From Oscillospiraceae bacterium (GTDB lineage Bacteria > Bacillota > Clostridia > Oscillospirales > JAAYXM01): 56,905 bases of DNA. The notes under the pieces are model-generated. The model did not search any database. It saw only the letters and a list, made by a program, of their open reading frames with translations, and had not been told where the DNA came from. The first letter of the stretch is position 1. Each line of letters starts with the position of its first letter. Shown piece after piece: positions 39,459 through 47,686 of this stretch. A program made the translations under genes and the position numbers. Where the stretch lies: positions 1-56,905 of the forward strand of contig JAFQME010000006.1 of NCBI GenBank assembly GCA_017421025.1, in the 5' to 3' direction.

Positions 39459-40854
39459 AGTCAGCCCCTCCTTCCTCAAACTTTGGGAAGGTCACAGTGA
39501 AGCGTGTGCCGCCGGAAGCGGAAGCACCTACTTCAATGGTGCCGTGATAAGTTTCCACATTTTTGAATACAATGGAGAGTCCGAGTCCGGTGCCGCCTTT
39601 TCCGCTGCGTGCACGTGCTTTATCTACACGGTAAAAACGCTCAAAAATATGGGCACGGTGTTCTTCGGGAATGCCGATGCCGTTGTCATCTACCAAAAGA
39701 ATACAAGCGTCTTCTTTGGAAAAGAGCATGACATGAACAAAACCGCCCGGACGGTTATATTTGATGGCATTTTCGACCAGGTTGAAAATAATCTGGTAAA
39801 CACCGTCTTTGTCAGCTGAGATGTAAAGCGCATCGGTGAGATCTGCCTTGAGTAGAATGTGATCCTCTTGTGCGATGGGTTCCAATGCCTCGAGCACCTG
39901 CATTGCCACTTCGGAGAGGTTTACGGGCGCAAGTGTGAGGGATTGGGCACCGTCGAGTCGGGTGAGGACCAAAAGTTTTTCCGCAATTCGGGTGAGACGG
40001 TCAATTTCGTCGCCGATATCCACCAAAAACTCACGTGTGGTTTCAATGTCGATCTCATCGGACTGCAAGATAGAGTCGGTGAGCAGACGAATGGCAGAAA
40101 GCGGGGTACGCAATTCGTGAGAGGCGTCGGAAACAAAGGTTTGCCGAAGTGCCTCGGTATCTTCAAGGCGTTTGGAGAGTTGGTTGAATTCTTCCGCAAT
40201 TTCCGAAAGCTCATCATGTCCGGAAACCGAAACCGTATCGCCGAAAGCTCCGCTTTTCATTGAACGAATGCTAGTGAGAAGGGTACGGAAACGGGCGGAG
40301 AGACGGGAAGAAAACAACATGACCAAGAGAAACAGAATGATACAAATCACAATGCTGATGGTACACATTTGGGTGCGCAGGGACTGTAGAATAGCACCTT
40401 GTGTGCGGTCGGTCTTTGTAAGATAGACCACACCGATCGGACCGGAATTGTATTGAATCGGAACCGCCAAACGGCTGAAAAAAGCTGCATCTGAATAGCG
40501 ACAGTGAAACACGTCTTTTTTGGAAAATGCCTGTCCAATCTCAGGGGTCAGGAAAAAACGGCCCTGGAGAGAGTTGTTTTGCGCCGAGTCGTAGAGAACA
40601 AGCGCAGATGCATCGCAAACCAAAATCCGAGTGTCACGGTCGAATTCCAGCATTTCCAGTGTGAGTGCAATTTTTTCCGCTGTGAGCACAGGGAGCGGAG
40701 CCAAAGAGGATGCAACAAAGTTTGCACTGGAAAGCATTTGCTCCCGTGTGGTCTCCACAATCATATTCTGAGAAAACCGGAGCGGGAAAATATTGATGAT
40801 GAGAATCAGTACCAAAGCAAGTGCGGCAAAGAGTGTGAGAATCTTTGCACGCAA
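39451..40854 (-). CDS. Membrane sensor histidine kinase
   Basis: The 467-residue kinase has two membrane segments (~8-24 and ~165-183) around an extracytoplasmic domain, a HAMP region, phospho-acceptor His246 in SHELRTPLS, N-box NLVENAIKYNRPGG, G1 DNGIGIPEEHRAHIF and G2 GTGLGLSIV. It should phosphorylate the regulator encoded 22 nt upstream. The start is uncertain: the TTG at 40854 lacks a ribosome site, and the frame stays open further upstream, so translation may begin earlier (a non-ATG start) or be coupled to the regulator gene. Confidence 0.92.
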   Translation of the reverse strand: MRAKILTLFAALALVLILIINIFPLRFSQNMIVETTREQMLSSANFVASSLAPLPVLTAEKIALTLEMLEFDRDTRILVCDASALVLYDSAQNNSLQGRFFLTPEIGQAFSKKDVFHCRYSDAAFFSRLAVPIQYNSGPIGVVYLTKTDRTQGAILQSLRTQMCTISIVICIILFLLVMLFSSRLSARFRTLLTSIRSMKSGAFGDTVSVSGHDELSEIAEEFNQLSKRLEDTEALRQTFVSDASHELRTPLSAIRLLTDSILQSDEIDIETTREFLVDIGDEIDRLTRIAEKLLVLTRLDGAQSLTLAPVNLSEVAMQVLEALEPIAQEDHILLKADLTDALYISADKDGVYQIIFNLVENAIKYNRPGGFVHVMLFSKEDACILLVDDNGIGIPEEHRAHIFERFYRVDKARARSGKGGTGLGLSIVFKNVETYHGTIEVGASASGGTRFTVTFPKFEEGGADFA

Positions 40855-40876
40855 GCTGGGGAATAAAGAGGAAAGA

Positions 40877-41557
40877 TTAAGCTTTGAAATAGTATCCGAC
40901 CCCCCACTTGGTCATGATGTGCTGAGGTTCTGCAGGAACCGCCTCGAGTTTTTCACGTAAACGGCGGATATGAACATCCACGGTGCGTACATCGCCCGGG
41001 TATTCATAGCCCCATACGATATTGAGCAGATTGTTGCGGCTGTAAACACGGGATTCGTTCCGCATGAGCAGTGCCATCAAGTCAAACTCCTTGGCGGTGA
41101 GAGAAACTTCCACACCGTCGACAAATACCGCACGCTGATCGGTATCCAAAATCAGATTTCCTGCAATCAGACGGGTGCTGGAATCGCCGGTGCCGGTGTT
41201 GTGTGTACGGCGCAGAATGGCACGGACACGGCTTTTTAATTCCATAATGTTAAACGGTTTGGTGATATAATCGTCTGCACCATAATCAAGCCCCAAGATC
41301 TTATCGGTATCCTCGCCTTTTGCGGTGAGCATAATAATGGGGACGTTGGAAAATTCACGGATGCGTTTGCATGCTTCCAGACCGTCCATTTTCGGCATCA
41401 TGAGGTCCAAAATCACCAAATCGATTTGCAGATTGCGCAAAAGTTCAATGGCAGCGACCCCATCATGTGCGGTCTCCACCTCATAGCCTTCGCTTTCCAA
41501 ATTAAATTTGATTCCTTTCACGATGATCTTTTCGTCATCTACAACCAAAATACGCAT
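40877..41557 (-). CDS. OmpR/WalR-type response regulator
   Basis: The 226-residue protein has a receiver domain (Asp7/Asp8, phospho-acceptor Asp51 in ILDLMMPKMDG, Thr78, Lys100 in ITKPF) and a C-terminal winged helix (LTAKEFDLMALLMRNE; DVRTVDVHIRRLREKLE). AAAGGATG fits the ATG at 41557 better than the ATG three codons upstream. It opens the operon regulator-kinase-GerMN lipoprotein-metY; envelope stress or wall homeostasis is a likely signal because dacF is divergent from it. Confidence 0.94.
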   Translation of the reverse strand: MRILVVDDEKIIVKGIKFNLESEGYEVETAHDGVAAIELLRNLQIDLVILDLMMPKMDGLEACKRIREFSNVPIIMLTAKGEDTDKILGLDYGADDYITKPFNIMELKSRVRAILRRTHNTGTGDSSTRLIAGNLILDTDQRAVFVDGVEVSLTAKEFDLMALLMRNESRVYSRNNLLNIVWGYEYPGDVRTVDVHIRRLREKLEAVPAEPQHIMTKWGVGYYFKA

Positions 41558-41617
41558 GGAACCCATCCTTTCTGTCTCAAACCATTCTTAAAACGATGGG
41601 AAAGTATCCCAAATGCT

Positions 41618-41626
41618 ATTGTATCA
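41618..41626 (-). promoter_or_regulatory. Extended -10 element of the response-regulator operon
   Basis: On the minus strand TGATACAAT lies about 60 nt before the ATG, without a good -35. Confidence 0.45.
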
Positions 41627-41705
41627 AAAAAATTGCAAGAATGCACGAAGATTTTGAGAACTTTTCAAACTTTTTTTACACAGTATGGTTTTTGTGAGAA
41701 ATATC

Positions 41706-41714
41706 TGTTATAAT
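41706..41714 (+). promoter_or_regulatory. Extended -10 element of the dacF-like gene
   Basis: TGTTATAAT is a consensus extended -10; the -35 region is poor. It faces away from the response-regulator promoter and may be a target of that regulator. Confidence 0.55.
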
Positions 41715-41746
41715 GAAACCAACAAAGATACAGGAGGAAGAATACT

Positions 41747-43027
41747 GTGGGGATGAAACGCCTGCTGATCGGGCTTATTTTGGTTTGTTTTTGTATCGGG
41801 CAAGCTGCATTTGCAATTCCGGCGATGGATGTGGATGCAACTGCCGCAATTTTGGCGGACCCGATTACCAATCAGGTGATGTATGAAGAAAATGCACGCA
41901 CGAAACTTCCGCAGGCGAGTTTGACGAAAATCATGACGGCACTTCTGGTAGCGGAAAGCGGATGTTCCATGGATGACACGGTCACTGTGAGTGAAAGTGC
42001 AATGGAGGGAATGGAGCATTTGAGCGGAACCGTCACCATTGAGGTGGGGGAAACCTTTACAGTTCGTCAATTACTCACTTTGCTGATGGTTGCATCGGTC
42101 AATGAAGCGGCAAATGTCTGTGCGGAATTGGTCAGTGGAAATATTCCTGCGTTTGTGGAACGGATGAATGAACGTGCTGCGGAACTCGGTTGTGAGAATA
42201 CGCATTTCTGCAACCCGCACGGACTGCATGAGGACGATCATTATACCACTGCGTATGATGTTTATTTGATGGCACGTGAATTGCAAAAACATGAAGATGT
42301 GGCAGAAATTTACCGTCAGGACCGTGTGGTCATGGACGCTACCAACAAATCCGATGAGCGAATCTTTTTCTCGACCAACTCGCTGATTTCCCGTTATAAA
42401 GAATTGGGTTATGTCTACCGCTATGCCACCGGAATGAAAACCGGAACTACCACAAAGGCGGGGATGTGCCTTGCTGCAACCGCAACAAAAGGAGAAACCT
42501 CACTCATCAGCGTGATTCTGGGCGCTGCCCGTGCCCCGGATGGAACAAAACAGAGTTTTGCGGAAAGCGCTCGCTTGCTTCAGTGGGGATTTGATCACTT
42601 CTCGAAAAAGACTCTGCTCGAACCCTCAAGCCCGATTTGCGAGGTGAAGGTGGATCTCTCAAAAGACCGTGATTATGTGGTTGCGGTTCCTGCACATGCA
42701 TATGAAACCATGATGCCAAATGATTTTAACCCGGAACAACTGGAGTTCATTGCCGATGTTCCCGCCCAAGTGCAAGCCCCCATCGAAAAAGGGCAGGTAC
42801 TGGGAAGTGTAACATTGCGGTATGACGGAAAAGATTATACCACAATGGATCTTGTTGCGGCAGATTCACTGGAGCGTTCGATGATCCTTTTGGTGCTTCA
42901 TTGGATCAAACTCATCTTTGGCTCCACTGTGGCAAAAATCATTGGTGCCGCAGTTCTTTTACTGATTGTTATTTATATCATAGCGTCTATTCGTGTCAAC
43001 AGTAAGCAAAAACAGAGATACCGTTAA
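41747..43027 (+). CDS. dacF: D-alanyl-D-alanine carboxypeptidase, DacF type
   Basis: The 426-residue penicillin-binding protein trims peptidoglycan stem peptides. It has a signal peptide (1-23), catalytic SLTK (Ser58, Lys61), SVN (117-119) and KTG (231-233). A C-terminal hydrophobic segment near residues 396-415 would anchor it in the membrane. AGGAGG lies 9 nt before a GTG at 41747; the ATG two codons later would be too far away. The divergent two-component system and the downstream yihY-like gene place it in an envelope neighbourhood. Confidence 0.93.
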   Translation: MGMKRLLIGLILVCFCIGQAAFAIPAMDVDATAAILADPITNQVMYEENARTKLPQASLTKIMTALLVAESGCSMDDTVTVSESAMEGMEHLSGTVTIEVGETFTVRQLLTLLMVASVNEAANVCAELVSGNIPAFVERMNERAAELGCENTHFCNPHGLHEDDHYTTAYDVYLMARELQKHEDVAEIYRQDRVVMDATNKSDERIFFSTNSLISRYKELGYVYRYATGMKTGTTTKAGMCLAATATKGETSLISVILGAARAPDGTKQSFAESARLLQWGFDHFSKKTLLEPSSPICEVKVDLSKDRDYVVAVPAHAYETMMPNDFNPEQLEFIADVPAQVQAPIEKGQVLGSVTLRYDGKDYTTMDLVAADSLERSMILLVLHWIKLIFGSTVAKIIGAAVLLLIVIYIIASIRVNSKQKQRYR

Positions 43028-43028
43028 A

Positions 43029-43056
43029 AAAGCCTTCCCGTATTCGGAAAGGCTTT
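43029..43056 (+). other. Intercistronic hairpin between dacF and the YihY gene
   Basis: Two stacked stems (43029-43036 with 43049-43056, inner CCG/CGG) and a 4-base loop. No T run follows; instead the ribosome site GAAAGGA of the next gene comes at once, so it probably tunes rather than stops transcription. Confidence 0.55.
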
Positions 43057-43071
43057 GAAAGGACGATGGAG

Positions 43072-43935
43072 ATGTGGAAAAAAAGCATCCGCAGATTTGA
43101 TACAAGTGTAGCATTAGAACTGTTTACTCGCTGTTATGAACATAATGTGGTTCAAGCAGGCGGACAGCTTGCCTACTTCATTCTGCTGAGCATCTTTCCG
43201 TTTCTCATTTATGTGAATGCACTCATCGGTGCATTTCAGTTTACTGCACTTGAGATTCGAGAATTTCTGATGCCCATTTTCCCGGAAAATATTGTGTCCA
43301 TGCTCAGTACCTATATTGAACACGTTTCCAATAACAGCAGTGTGAGCCTGCTCTCGTTCGGTATTATCATCACATTGTTTTCCGCATCACGTTCGGTGCG
43401 TGCGCTCTGTACCGTGATGGATACCGCATACGGCGTGGAAGAAACCCGTGGATTTTGGTGGAATCTCGGATTCTCCATTTTGTTTATCTTTTGTATGGGC
43501 TTGGTCGTGGCAGCGATTGCCATTATCATTCCGCTCAGTGAACACTTTTTTGTGAGTGTGACCGAATTGTTCGGACTCTCTGACCGTGTAGCAATGTATT
43601 TGAGTACCTGGCGATGGGTGGTCACTGTGGCGGTTTTGTTTCTGGTTTTACTTCTGCTCTACTATGTAGTTCCGAATCGCAGAATGAAATTGCGGTTTGT
43701 TTGCCCGGGAACGATCCTTGGTGTGATCGGTTTTTTATTCCTCACACGAGGGTTTTCCGTCTACGTCACATACTTCCTTAAAAACTCTGCAATTTACGGC
43801 TCAATCAATGCCATCATCTTGCTTCTTTTATGGCTGTACTGCGTGGGTGTGATTTTGGCGGTTGGGGCTGAACTCAACGGTGTTCTGGAAGGGCGATCTG
43901 TCAAAGCAAAGAAAGAATCTCAAGCGGATGACTGA
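43072..43935 (+). CDS. YihY/virulence factor BrkB-family membrane protein
   Basis: The 287-residue protein has about six membrane segments and the family landmarks AYFILLSIFPFLIYVNALIG, SASRSVRALCTVMDTAY and a late YGSINAIILLLLWLYCVGV. The role of the family is not settled. AAAGGA lies 8 nt before the ATG at 43072, better than the ATG at 43066. Its 3' end overlaps the convergent HAD gene by 35 nt. Confidence 0.9.
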   Translation: MWKKSIRRFDTSVALELFTRCYEHNVVQAGGQLAYFILLSIFPFLIYVNALIGAFQFTALEIREFLMPIFPENIVSMLSTYIEHVSNNSSVSLLSFGIIITLFSASRSVRALCTVMDTAYGVEETRGFWWNLGFSILFIFCMGLVVAAIAIIIPLSEHFFVSVTELFGLSDRVAMYLSTWRWVVTVAVLFLVLLLLYYVVPNRRMKLRFVCPGTILGVIGFLFLTRGFSVYVTYFLKNSAIYGSINAIILLLLWLYCVGVILAVGAELNGVLEGRSVKAKKESQADD

Positions 43936-44551
43936 CCAAATACTCTGCCTTGTGGTCGACAAGCTCGGCTTTGGGTCGGAAGCCCCAAAGCACACCGACT
44001 GTGGTCATGCCGGCAGCGTGACCGGTCTGCATATCGACCCCGGTATCTCCGAGATACAGACAGTCCTTTGGGGAAACACCGAATTCGGATGCAATGAGAA
44101 GCGCTCCGTCCGGGGCAGGTTTGCGTGCCACTTCGGCACGTTGACCGTAGCACACGTCAAAGGTGTTCGGAAAAAGCGACTGCACCACCTGTGCGGTCAA
44201 ATAATGCGGTTTATTGGAGAGCACGCCGAGTTTCAGGCCGTGCTCTTTTAGTTTTGCAAGCGTTTCACACATTCCGTCGTATGCTTCGGTCAGGTACATG
44301 GGCGCATTATCGTAACCGTTATCGTATGCACGCCGTAAGGTTTGTACCTCATCTTCGGTGTATCCGCCTTTGGATGCGGTCAGACTGTCCCGCATGAGTT
44401 TGTCTGCACCGCTTCCCACCAACATTCGGATGCGGTCGGATTCCAAGGTGGAATACCCGCACTCGGAGAGCGCACGGTTGACAAAATGGACCAGAGTGGG
44501 CAAGGTATTTGCCAATGTTCCGTCCAAATCAAAAATACAAGCCTGATACAT
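43901..44551 (-). CDS. HAD-superfamily phosphatase, phosphoglycolate phosphatase-like
   Basis: The 216-residue enzyme has motif I DLDGTLANT near the N-terminus, motif II LSNKP, motif III Lys in ARKPAP and motif IV LYLGDTGVDM, so the catalytic set is complete. A small alpha cap follows motif I as in Gph/PgmB relatives. AAGGAGTG precedes the ATG at 44551. It overlaps the YihY gene tail to tail by 35 nt, so transcripts could interfere. Substrate unknown. Confidence 0.92.
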   Translation of the reverse strand: MYQACIFDLDGTLANTLPTLVHFVNRALSECGYSTLESDRIRMLVGSGADKLMRDSLTASKGGYTEDEVQTLRRAYDNGYDNAPMYLTEAYDGMCETLAKLKEHGLKLGVLSNKPHYLTAQVVQSLFPNTFDVCYGQRAEVARKPAPDGALLIASEFGVSPKDCLYLGDTGVDMQTGHAAGMTTVGVLWGFRPKAELVDHKAEYLVSHPLEILSLL

Positions 44552-44573
44552 AAAAAACACTCCTTGTTATGAA

Positions 44574-44601
44574 AAAAGCACTTGCTTTCGCAAGTGCTTT
44601 T
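44574..44601 (-). terminator. Terminator after the tRNA genes
   Basis: A 12-bp perfect stem (44574-44585 with 44590-44601), 4-base loop, with A/T outer pairs giving TTTTTT on the minus strand. It ends the two-tRNA transcript; the HAD gene starts 23 nt further on. Confidence 0.9.
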
Positions 44602-44604
44602 TCG

Positions 44605-44679
44605 TGGTGACCCGTAGGAGAATCGAACTCCTGTTACCGCCGTGAAAGGGCGGTGTCTTAACCGCTTGACCAACGGGCC
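44605..44679 (-). tRNA. tRNA-Glu (anticodon TTC)
   Basis: Cloverleaf on the minus strand: acceptor GGCCCGT with ACGGGTC, anticodon loop with TTC flanked by the CCGCC/GGCGG stem, T-arm with GTTCGAATC, and an encoded 3' CCA (44607-44605). Confidence 0.95.
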
Positions 44680-44719
44680 ATATTGTGCGGCGCAAACAAA
44701 ATCGTCCACACCGCTGTTT

Positions 44720-44796
44720 TGGTAGCGGCAACTGGATTTGAACCCGTGACCGCTCGGGTATGAACCGAGTGCTCTAGCCAGCTGAGCTATGCCGCC
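44720..44796 (-). tRNA. tRNA-Met (anticodon CAT), elongator type
   Basis: Cloverleaf on the minus strand: acceptor GGCGGCA paired to TGCCGCT (G-U at the end), D-arm AGCTCAGCTGGCTAGAGC, anticodon CAT, GGTTCAAAT T-loop and encoded CCA. The pattern is that of elongator tRNA-Met; a CAT-decoding tRNA-Ile2 is less likely. Co-transcribed with tRNA-Glu. Confidence 0.92.
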
Positions 44797-44820
44797 ATTG
44801 ACGCCGCAAAGGCAAGAAAT

Positions 44821-44849
44821 ATTCTAATACAGATTTCTCGGTTTGTCAA
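44821..44849 (-). promoter_or_regulatory. Promoter of the tRNA operon
   Basis: On the minus strand, perfect -35 TTGACA (44849-44844) and -10 TAGAAT (44826-44821), 17-bp spacer. Confidence 0.88.
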
Positions 44850-44921
44850 CAAAAATTTTTTTCTTTTTTGGATTTTTTTCTTTGTGTGCGGAAAACTAGC
44901 TTGGAAGGGGGGAGAAGAAGG

Positions 44922-45278
44922 ATGAAAAAAACCGTTAAATTTGCTGCTTCGGGAGCACTTGCGGGAATTGCAAACGGACTCTTTGGTGCGGGCGGCGGAA
45001 TGTTTTTGGTTCCACTGTTTTGCCGTTGGTGCGGGATAGAAGAGCGAAAAGCGTTTGCAACTTCGGTTGCGGTGGTAGCGCCGCTTTCTGCGGTCAGTGC
45101 GCTTGTATATCTTTGGCGTCAGGATGTGGAATTCGTTTCTGCCCTGCCATTTCTTCTCGGTGGTATGGTGGGCGGTGCGTTTGCCAGCCGATGCTTGAAG
45201 AGTATCCCAACCAACCTTCTCAGGCGAATCTTTGCCCTCTTTTTATTATACGGCGGAGTGAGGAGTTTATTCTTTTGA
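44922..45278 (+). CDS. Half-size TSUP (TauE/SafE) transporter, first half
   Basis: The 118-residue protein has about four membrane segments and the glycine-rich GIANGLFGAGGGMFLVPLF motif of one TauE/SafE repeat. Normal family members are ~250 residues with two such repeats; here each repeat is a separate gene. GGGGGGAGAAGAAGG precedes the ATG. The stop overlaps the next start by 4 nt. Sulfite, sulfoacetate or other organosulfur/organic anion export is the family theme; metY and its sulfur chemistry lie 6 kb away. Confidence 0.85.
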   Translation: MKKTVKFAASGALAGIANGLFGAGGGMFLVPLFCRWCGIEERKAFATSVAVVAPLSAVSALVYLWRQDVEFVSALPFLLGGMVGGAFASRCLKSIPTNLLRRIFALFLLYGGVRSLFF

Positions 45279-45637
45279 ATCAGATTTTTCGTGGAATTGT
45301 GGGAGCCGTGACCGGTGTACTAAGCGGAATGGGAGTTGGCGGGGGAACCCTTTTGATGCTCTATCTCACGTTGTTTTCCGAAGTGTCTCAACGTACTGCA
45401 CAGGGAATCAATCTGCTCTATTTTCTCCCAACGGCAGGAAGTGCACTGGTGGGTCATGTCAAAAACAAACTCATTGAAAAGACTGCATTTTTTTGGTCTG
45501 CCGGATTTGGGGTGGCGAGTTGTCTTTTGGCTTCATGGCTTGCGGGAAAACTTCCCATCGACTGGTTGCGCCGAGGCTTTGGTGTGTTCTTACTTGCGGT
45601 TGGGACGATGGAGCTTTTTCGCAGGAAATCCGGTTGA
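45275..45637 (+). CDS. Half-size TSUP (TauE/SafE) transporter, second half
   Basis: The 120-residue protein is the partner half, with GAVTGVLSGMGVGGGTLLMLY as the repeat motif and about four membrane segments. It starts at a TTG (45275-45277) that overlaps the first half's TGA; GAGGAG lies 8 nt upstream inside the first gene. A deliberate start with its own ribosome site argues against a simple frameshift in a full-length gene. The two halves probably form a heterodimer. Confidence 0.82.
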   Translation: MNQIFRGIVGAVTGVLSGMGVGGGTLLMLYLTLFSEVSQRTAQGINLLYFLPTAGSALVGHVKNKLIEKTAFFWSAGFGVASCLLASWLAGKLPIDWLRRGFGVFLLAVGTMELFRRKSG

Positions 45638-45662
45638 ACTTTTTTTGCGCTTATGCTATACT
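45634..45662 (+). promoter_or_regulatory. Promoter of the apbE operon
   Basis: -35 TTGAAC (45634-45639), 17-bp spacer, extended -10 TGCTATACT (-10 TATACT at 45657-45662); it overlaps the last codons of the second TSUP gene. Confidence 0.82.
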
Positions 45663-45694
45663 TTGAGCATCTCAACAAGAGAGGGGGGACTTGT

Positions 45695-46672
45695 GTGAAG
45701 CGAGTCTGTTTTTGCCTGTTGGCACTGCTTTTTCTCGTAGGATGCTCAAAGGACGTTCATACGCAGTATTATCTGATGGATACTGTGATGAGTTTTGAAA
45801 TCTATGGGGAGTCTGCGGCAGATGCTGAGCAGGAAATTGCAGATAAAATCGCCACACTTGAAACACTGTTTTCCCCCACCCGTGCAGAAAGCGAACTCTC
45901 CCGAGTCAATGCCGGCGCAGGGACTTCGGTGGAGATGAGTGAGGAATTCGCACGCTTATTAACCCTTAGTTTGAAAGCAAACGAAGAAACCAATGGGGCG
46001 TTTGACCCGACATTGGGTGCTGCGATCAACCTTTGGAAGAAAGAAACTGTTCCAACACCAGAGGCTCTTTCTGAGTTGACGGTCGGATGTGAGAATGTAC
46101 ACATAAATGGGACTGATGTTCAACTTCAAAACGGTTTGAAACTGGACTTCGGTGCAGTGGCAAAGGGGTATGCATCCGATTGCGCAAAAGAGATTCTGGA
46201 GCGGTATCACATCCCGAATGCATTGCTTTCGCTTGGCGGGAATGTCTATGCAAAAGGCGGAAAGAAAGACGGATCTCCGTGGCTTGTCGGGGTGCGTGAT
46301 CCGAACGGAGCGCAAAATGATTGGTTGGGAATCCTCGGCGTGCGGGATCGGTTTTTGGTCGCATCGGGGGATTATGAACGTTTCTTTGAACAGGATGGGG
46401 TGCGGTATCACCATATCCTGGACCCGACTACCCTCGCACCGGCAAAAAGTGATTTGCGTGAGGTTGTGGTGGTGTGTGATAACGGTACCCGTGCAGACAT
46501 TCTTTCCACCGCATTGTTTGTGATGGGATATGAGACTGCGGTGGATTGTTGGAAAGAGCACCGTGATTTTGAGTTGGTATTGGTCAAAGACGGCACAGTT
46601 TCGATTACCTCGAATTTGGCGGAAGAGTTTACTTTGACCAATCCTGCATATCGGCTTGAGGTGATTGAATGA
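45695..46672 (+). CDS. apbE: FAD:protein FMN transferase lipoprotein (ApbE)
   Basis: The 325-residue lipoprotein (LLALLFLVGC lipobox) covalently attaches FMN to Thr/Ser of secreted or membrane flavoproteins such as Rnf/Nqr subunits. QYYLMDTVMSFEIYG, LDFGAVAKGYASD, LGGNVYAKG and the late HHILDPTTLAPA are family landmarks. AGAGGGGGG precedes a GTG start at 45695. Its stop overlaps the following gene's ATG by 4 nt. Confidence 0.93.
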   Translation: MKRVCFCLLALLFLVGCSKDVHTQYYLMDTVMSFEIYGESAADAEQEIADKIATLETLFSPTRAESELSRVNAGAGTSVEMSEEFARLLTLSLKANEETNGAFDPTLGAAINLWKKETVPTPEALSELTVGCENVHINGTDVQLQNGLKLDFGAVAKGYASDCAKEILERYHIPNALLSLGGNVYAKGGKKDGSPWLVGVRDPNGAQNDWLGILGVRDRFLVASGDYERFFEQDGVRYHHILDPTTLAPAKSDLREVVVVCDNGTRADILSTALFVMGYETAVDCWKEHRDFELVLVKDGTVSITSNLAEEFTLTNPAYRLEVIE

Positions 46673-47160
46673 TTCGGGTTTATCTTGCGCCAGTACGAGA
46701 TTTTGGAGCAACCAATCGCAAGAATCAAAGCTTGACCGCCGAGGCGATCGTGCTGGAACTCTTGGGTGAACCATTGCATCGTACCGAGAATGGACGGCCG
46801 GTTATAAATGATGGATTTATCAGCGTTGCACATAGCGGAAAAACGGTTGCAATTGCGGTGTCATCCGCTCCGGTCGGTATGGATTTGGAAGAAAAGAAAG
46901 AACGCTCAAAAGCACTGTGGATGCGTGTCGGGGCGCAAAACGGATATGCAGACTGGTGCAAAAAAGAAGCGTATGTGAAATATCTTGGCGAGGGATTTAC
47001 CGCACCGCCAAGCCAGGTGGAGCTCCCCGGAGATGTGTGGACGGCATCAATGGAGTCGGATACACTTTGTCTTGCAGTTTGCGCAAAAACTGCAGACGAG
47101 ATTACAGTCAAACAGGAGGTAGCACCCCATGTATGGGAAACTGCATTGTTACATCGGTGA
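46669..47160 (+). CDS. Short Sfp-like 4'-phosphopantetheinyl transferase
   Basis: The 163-residue protein has the PPTase core: SVAHSG (His55), VGMDLEE (Asp72, Glu74) and WCKKEAYVKYLG (Glu100, Lys104), which bind Mg2+ and CoA. It is shorter than Sfp (~220 residues), mainly in the N-terminal half. It would load a phosphopantetheine arm on an acyl or peptidyl carrier protein, but no carrier or synthetase is nearby. The ATG overlaps the apbE stop, and its end overlaps the next gene by 32 nt. Confidence 0.8.
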   Translation: MIRVYLAPVRDFGATNRKNQSLTAEAIVLELLGEPLHRTENGRPVINDGFISVAHSGKTVAIAVSSAPVGMDLEEKKERSKALWMRVGAQNGYADWCKKEAYVKYLGEGFTAPPSQVELPGDVWTASMESDTLCLAVCAKTADEITVKQEVAPHVWETALLHR

Positions 47161-47641
47161 CGGAAAAGGAAAAACCACAGCAGCGGTAGGGCTTGCTGTG
47201 CGTGCACATATGGCAGGACTCAAAGTATGTATGTGTCAGTTTTTGAAAGACGGACTCTCTGCCGAACTTTGCGGACTCAAGGAGTTGGGAATCGAAGTGA
47301 TGTCTGCTCCGATGCAGGGCTTTTATATGGAGTTGGATGCTGAGGACAAAGCGGCCACTTGCTCTGAATCCGCCGAGCTTTGCGCTGTGATTGCAAACAA
47401 AGCAGAAGAACTGGACCTTTTGGTGTTAGATGAGTTCCTTTGGGCAGTGACCATGGAGATTTTACCGGAAGAACTGGTGCGTTGTGTTTTGGATGCATGT
47501 GCCGGAAACTGTGAATTAGTGCTCACCGGTGCCTGCGCACCCGATTGGATTTTGGAGCGGGCAGACTATCTCACTGAAATGAACAAACTGCGGCATCCGT
47601 TTGATTTGGAAGTGCCGCCTCGTTCGGGAATCGAGTTTTAG
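47129..47641 (+). CDS. cobO: Corrinoid adenosyltransferase (CobO/BtuR type)
   Basis: The 170-residue enzyme adenosylates cob(I)alamin or cobyrinic acid a,c-diamide. It has the P-loop GDGKGKTT (10-17), VLDEFLWAV, and the C-terminal RADYLTEMNKLRHPFD and SGIEF block of the family. AGGAGG precedes the ATG, which lies inside the previous gene in another frame (32-nt overlap). It ends at the hairpin/terminator at 47647-47686. Confidence 0.93.
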   Translation: MYGKLHCYIGDGKGKTTAAVGLAVRAHMAGLKVCMCQFLKDGLSAELCGLKELGIEVMSAPMQGFYMELDAEDKAATCSESAELCAVIANKAEELDLLVLDEFLWAVTMEILPEELVRCVLDACAGNCELVLTGACAPDWILERADYLTEMNKLRHPFDLEVPPRSGIEF

Positions 47642-47646
47642 AACTC

Positions 47647-47686
47647 CACCTCTCATCATAGAGTATGATGGGAGGTGTTTTTCTTT
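47647..47686 (+). promoter_or_regulatory. Hairpin that combines a terminator with sequestration of the next gene's ribosome site
   Basis: A 14-bp stem (47647-47660 with 47664-47677, one T-G pair) with a 3-base loop is followed by TTTTTCTTT. The right arm contains GGGAGGTG, the ribosome site for the symporter gene's TTG at 47685. The fold can stop cobO transcription and, on read-through, hide the symporter's ribosome site. Confidence 0.75.

Noticed and set aside
45020..45637. Longer 205-codon frame for the second TSUP half
   Set aside because: Its first 85 codons lie out of frame inside the first TSUP half and do not look like a protein; the TTG at 45275 has a ribosome site and gives a complete repeat.
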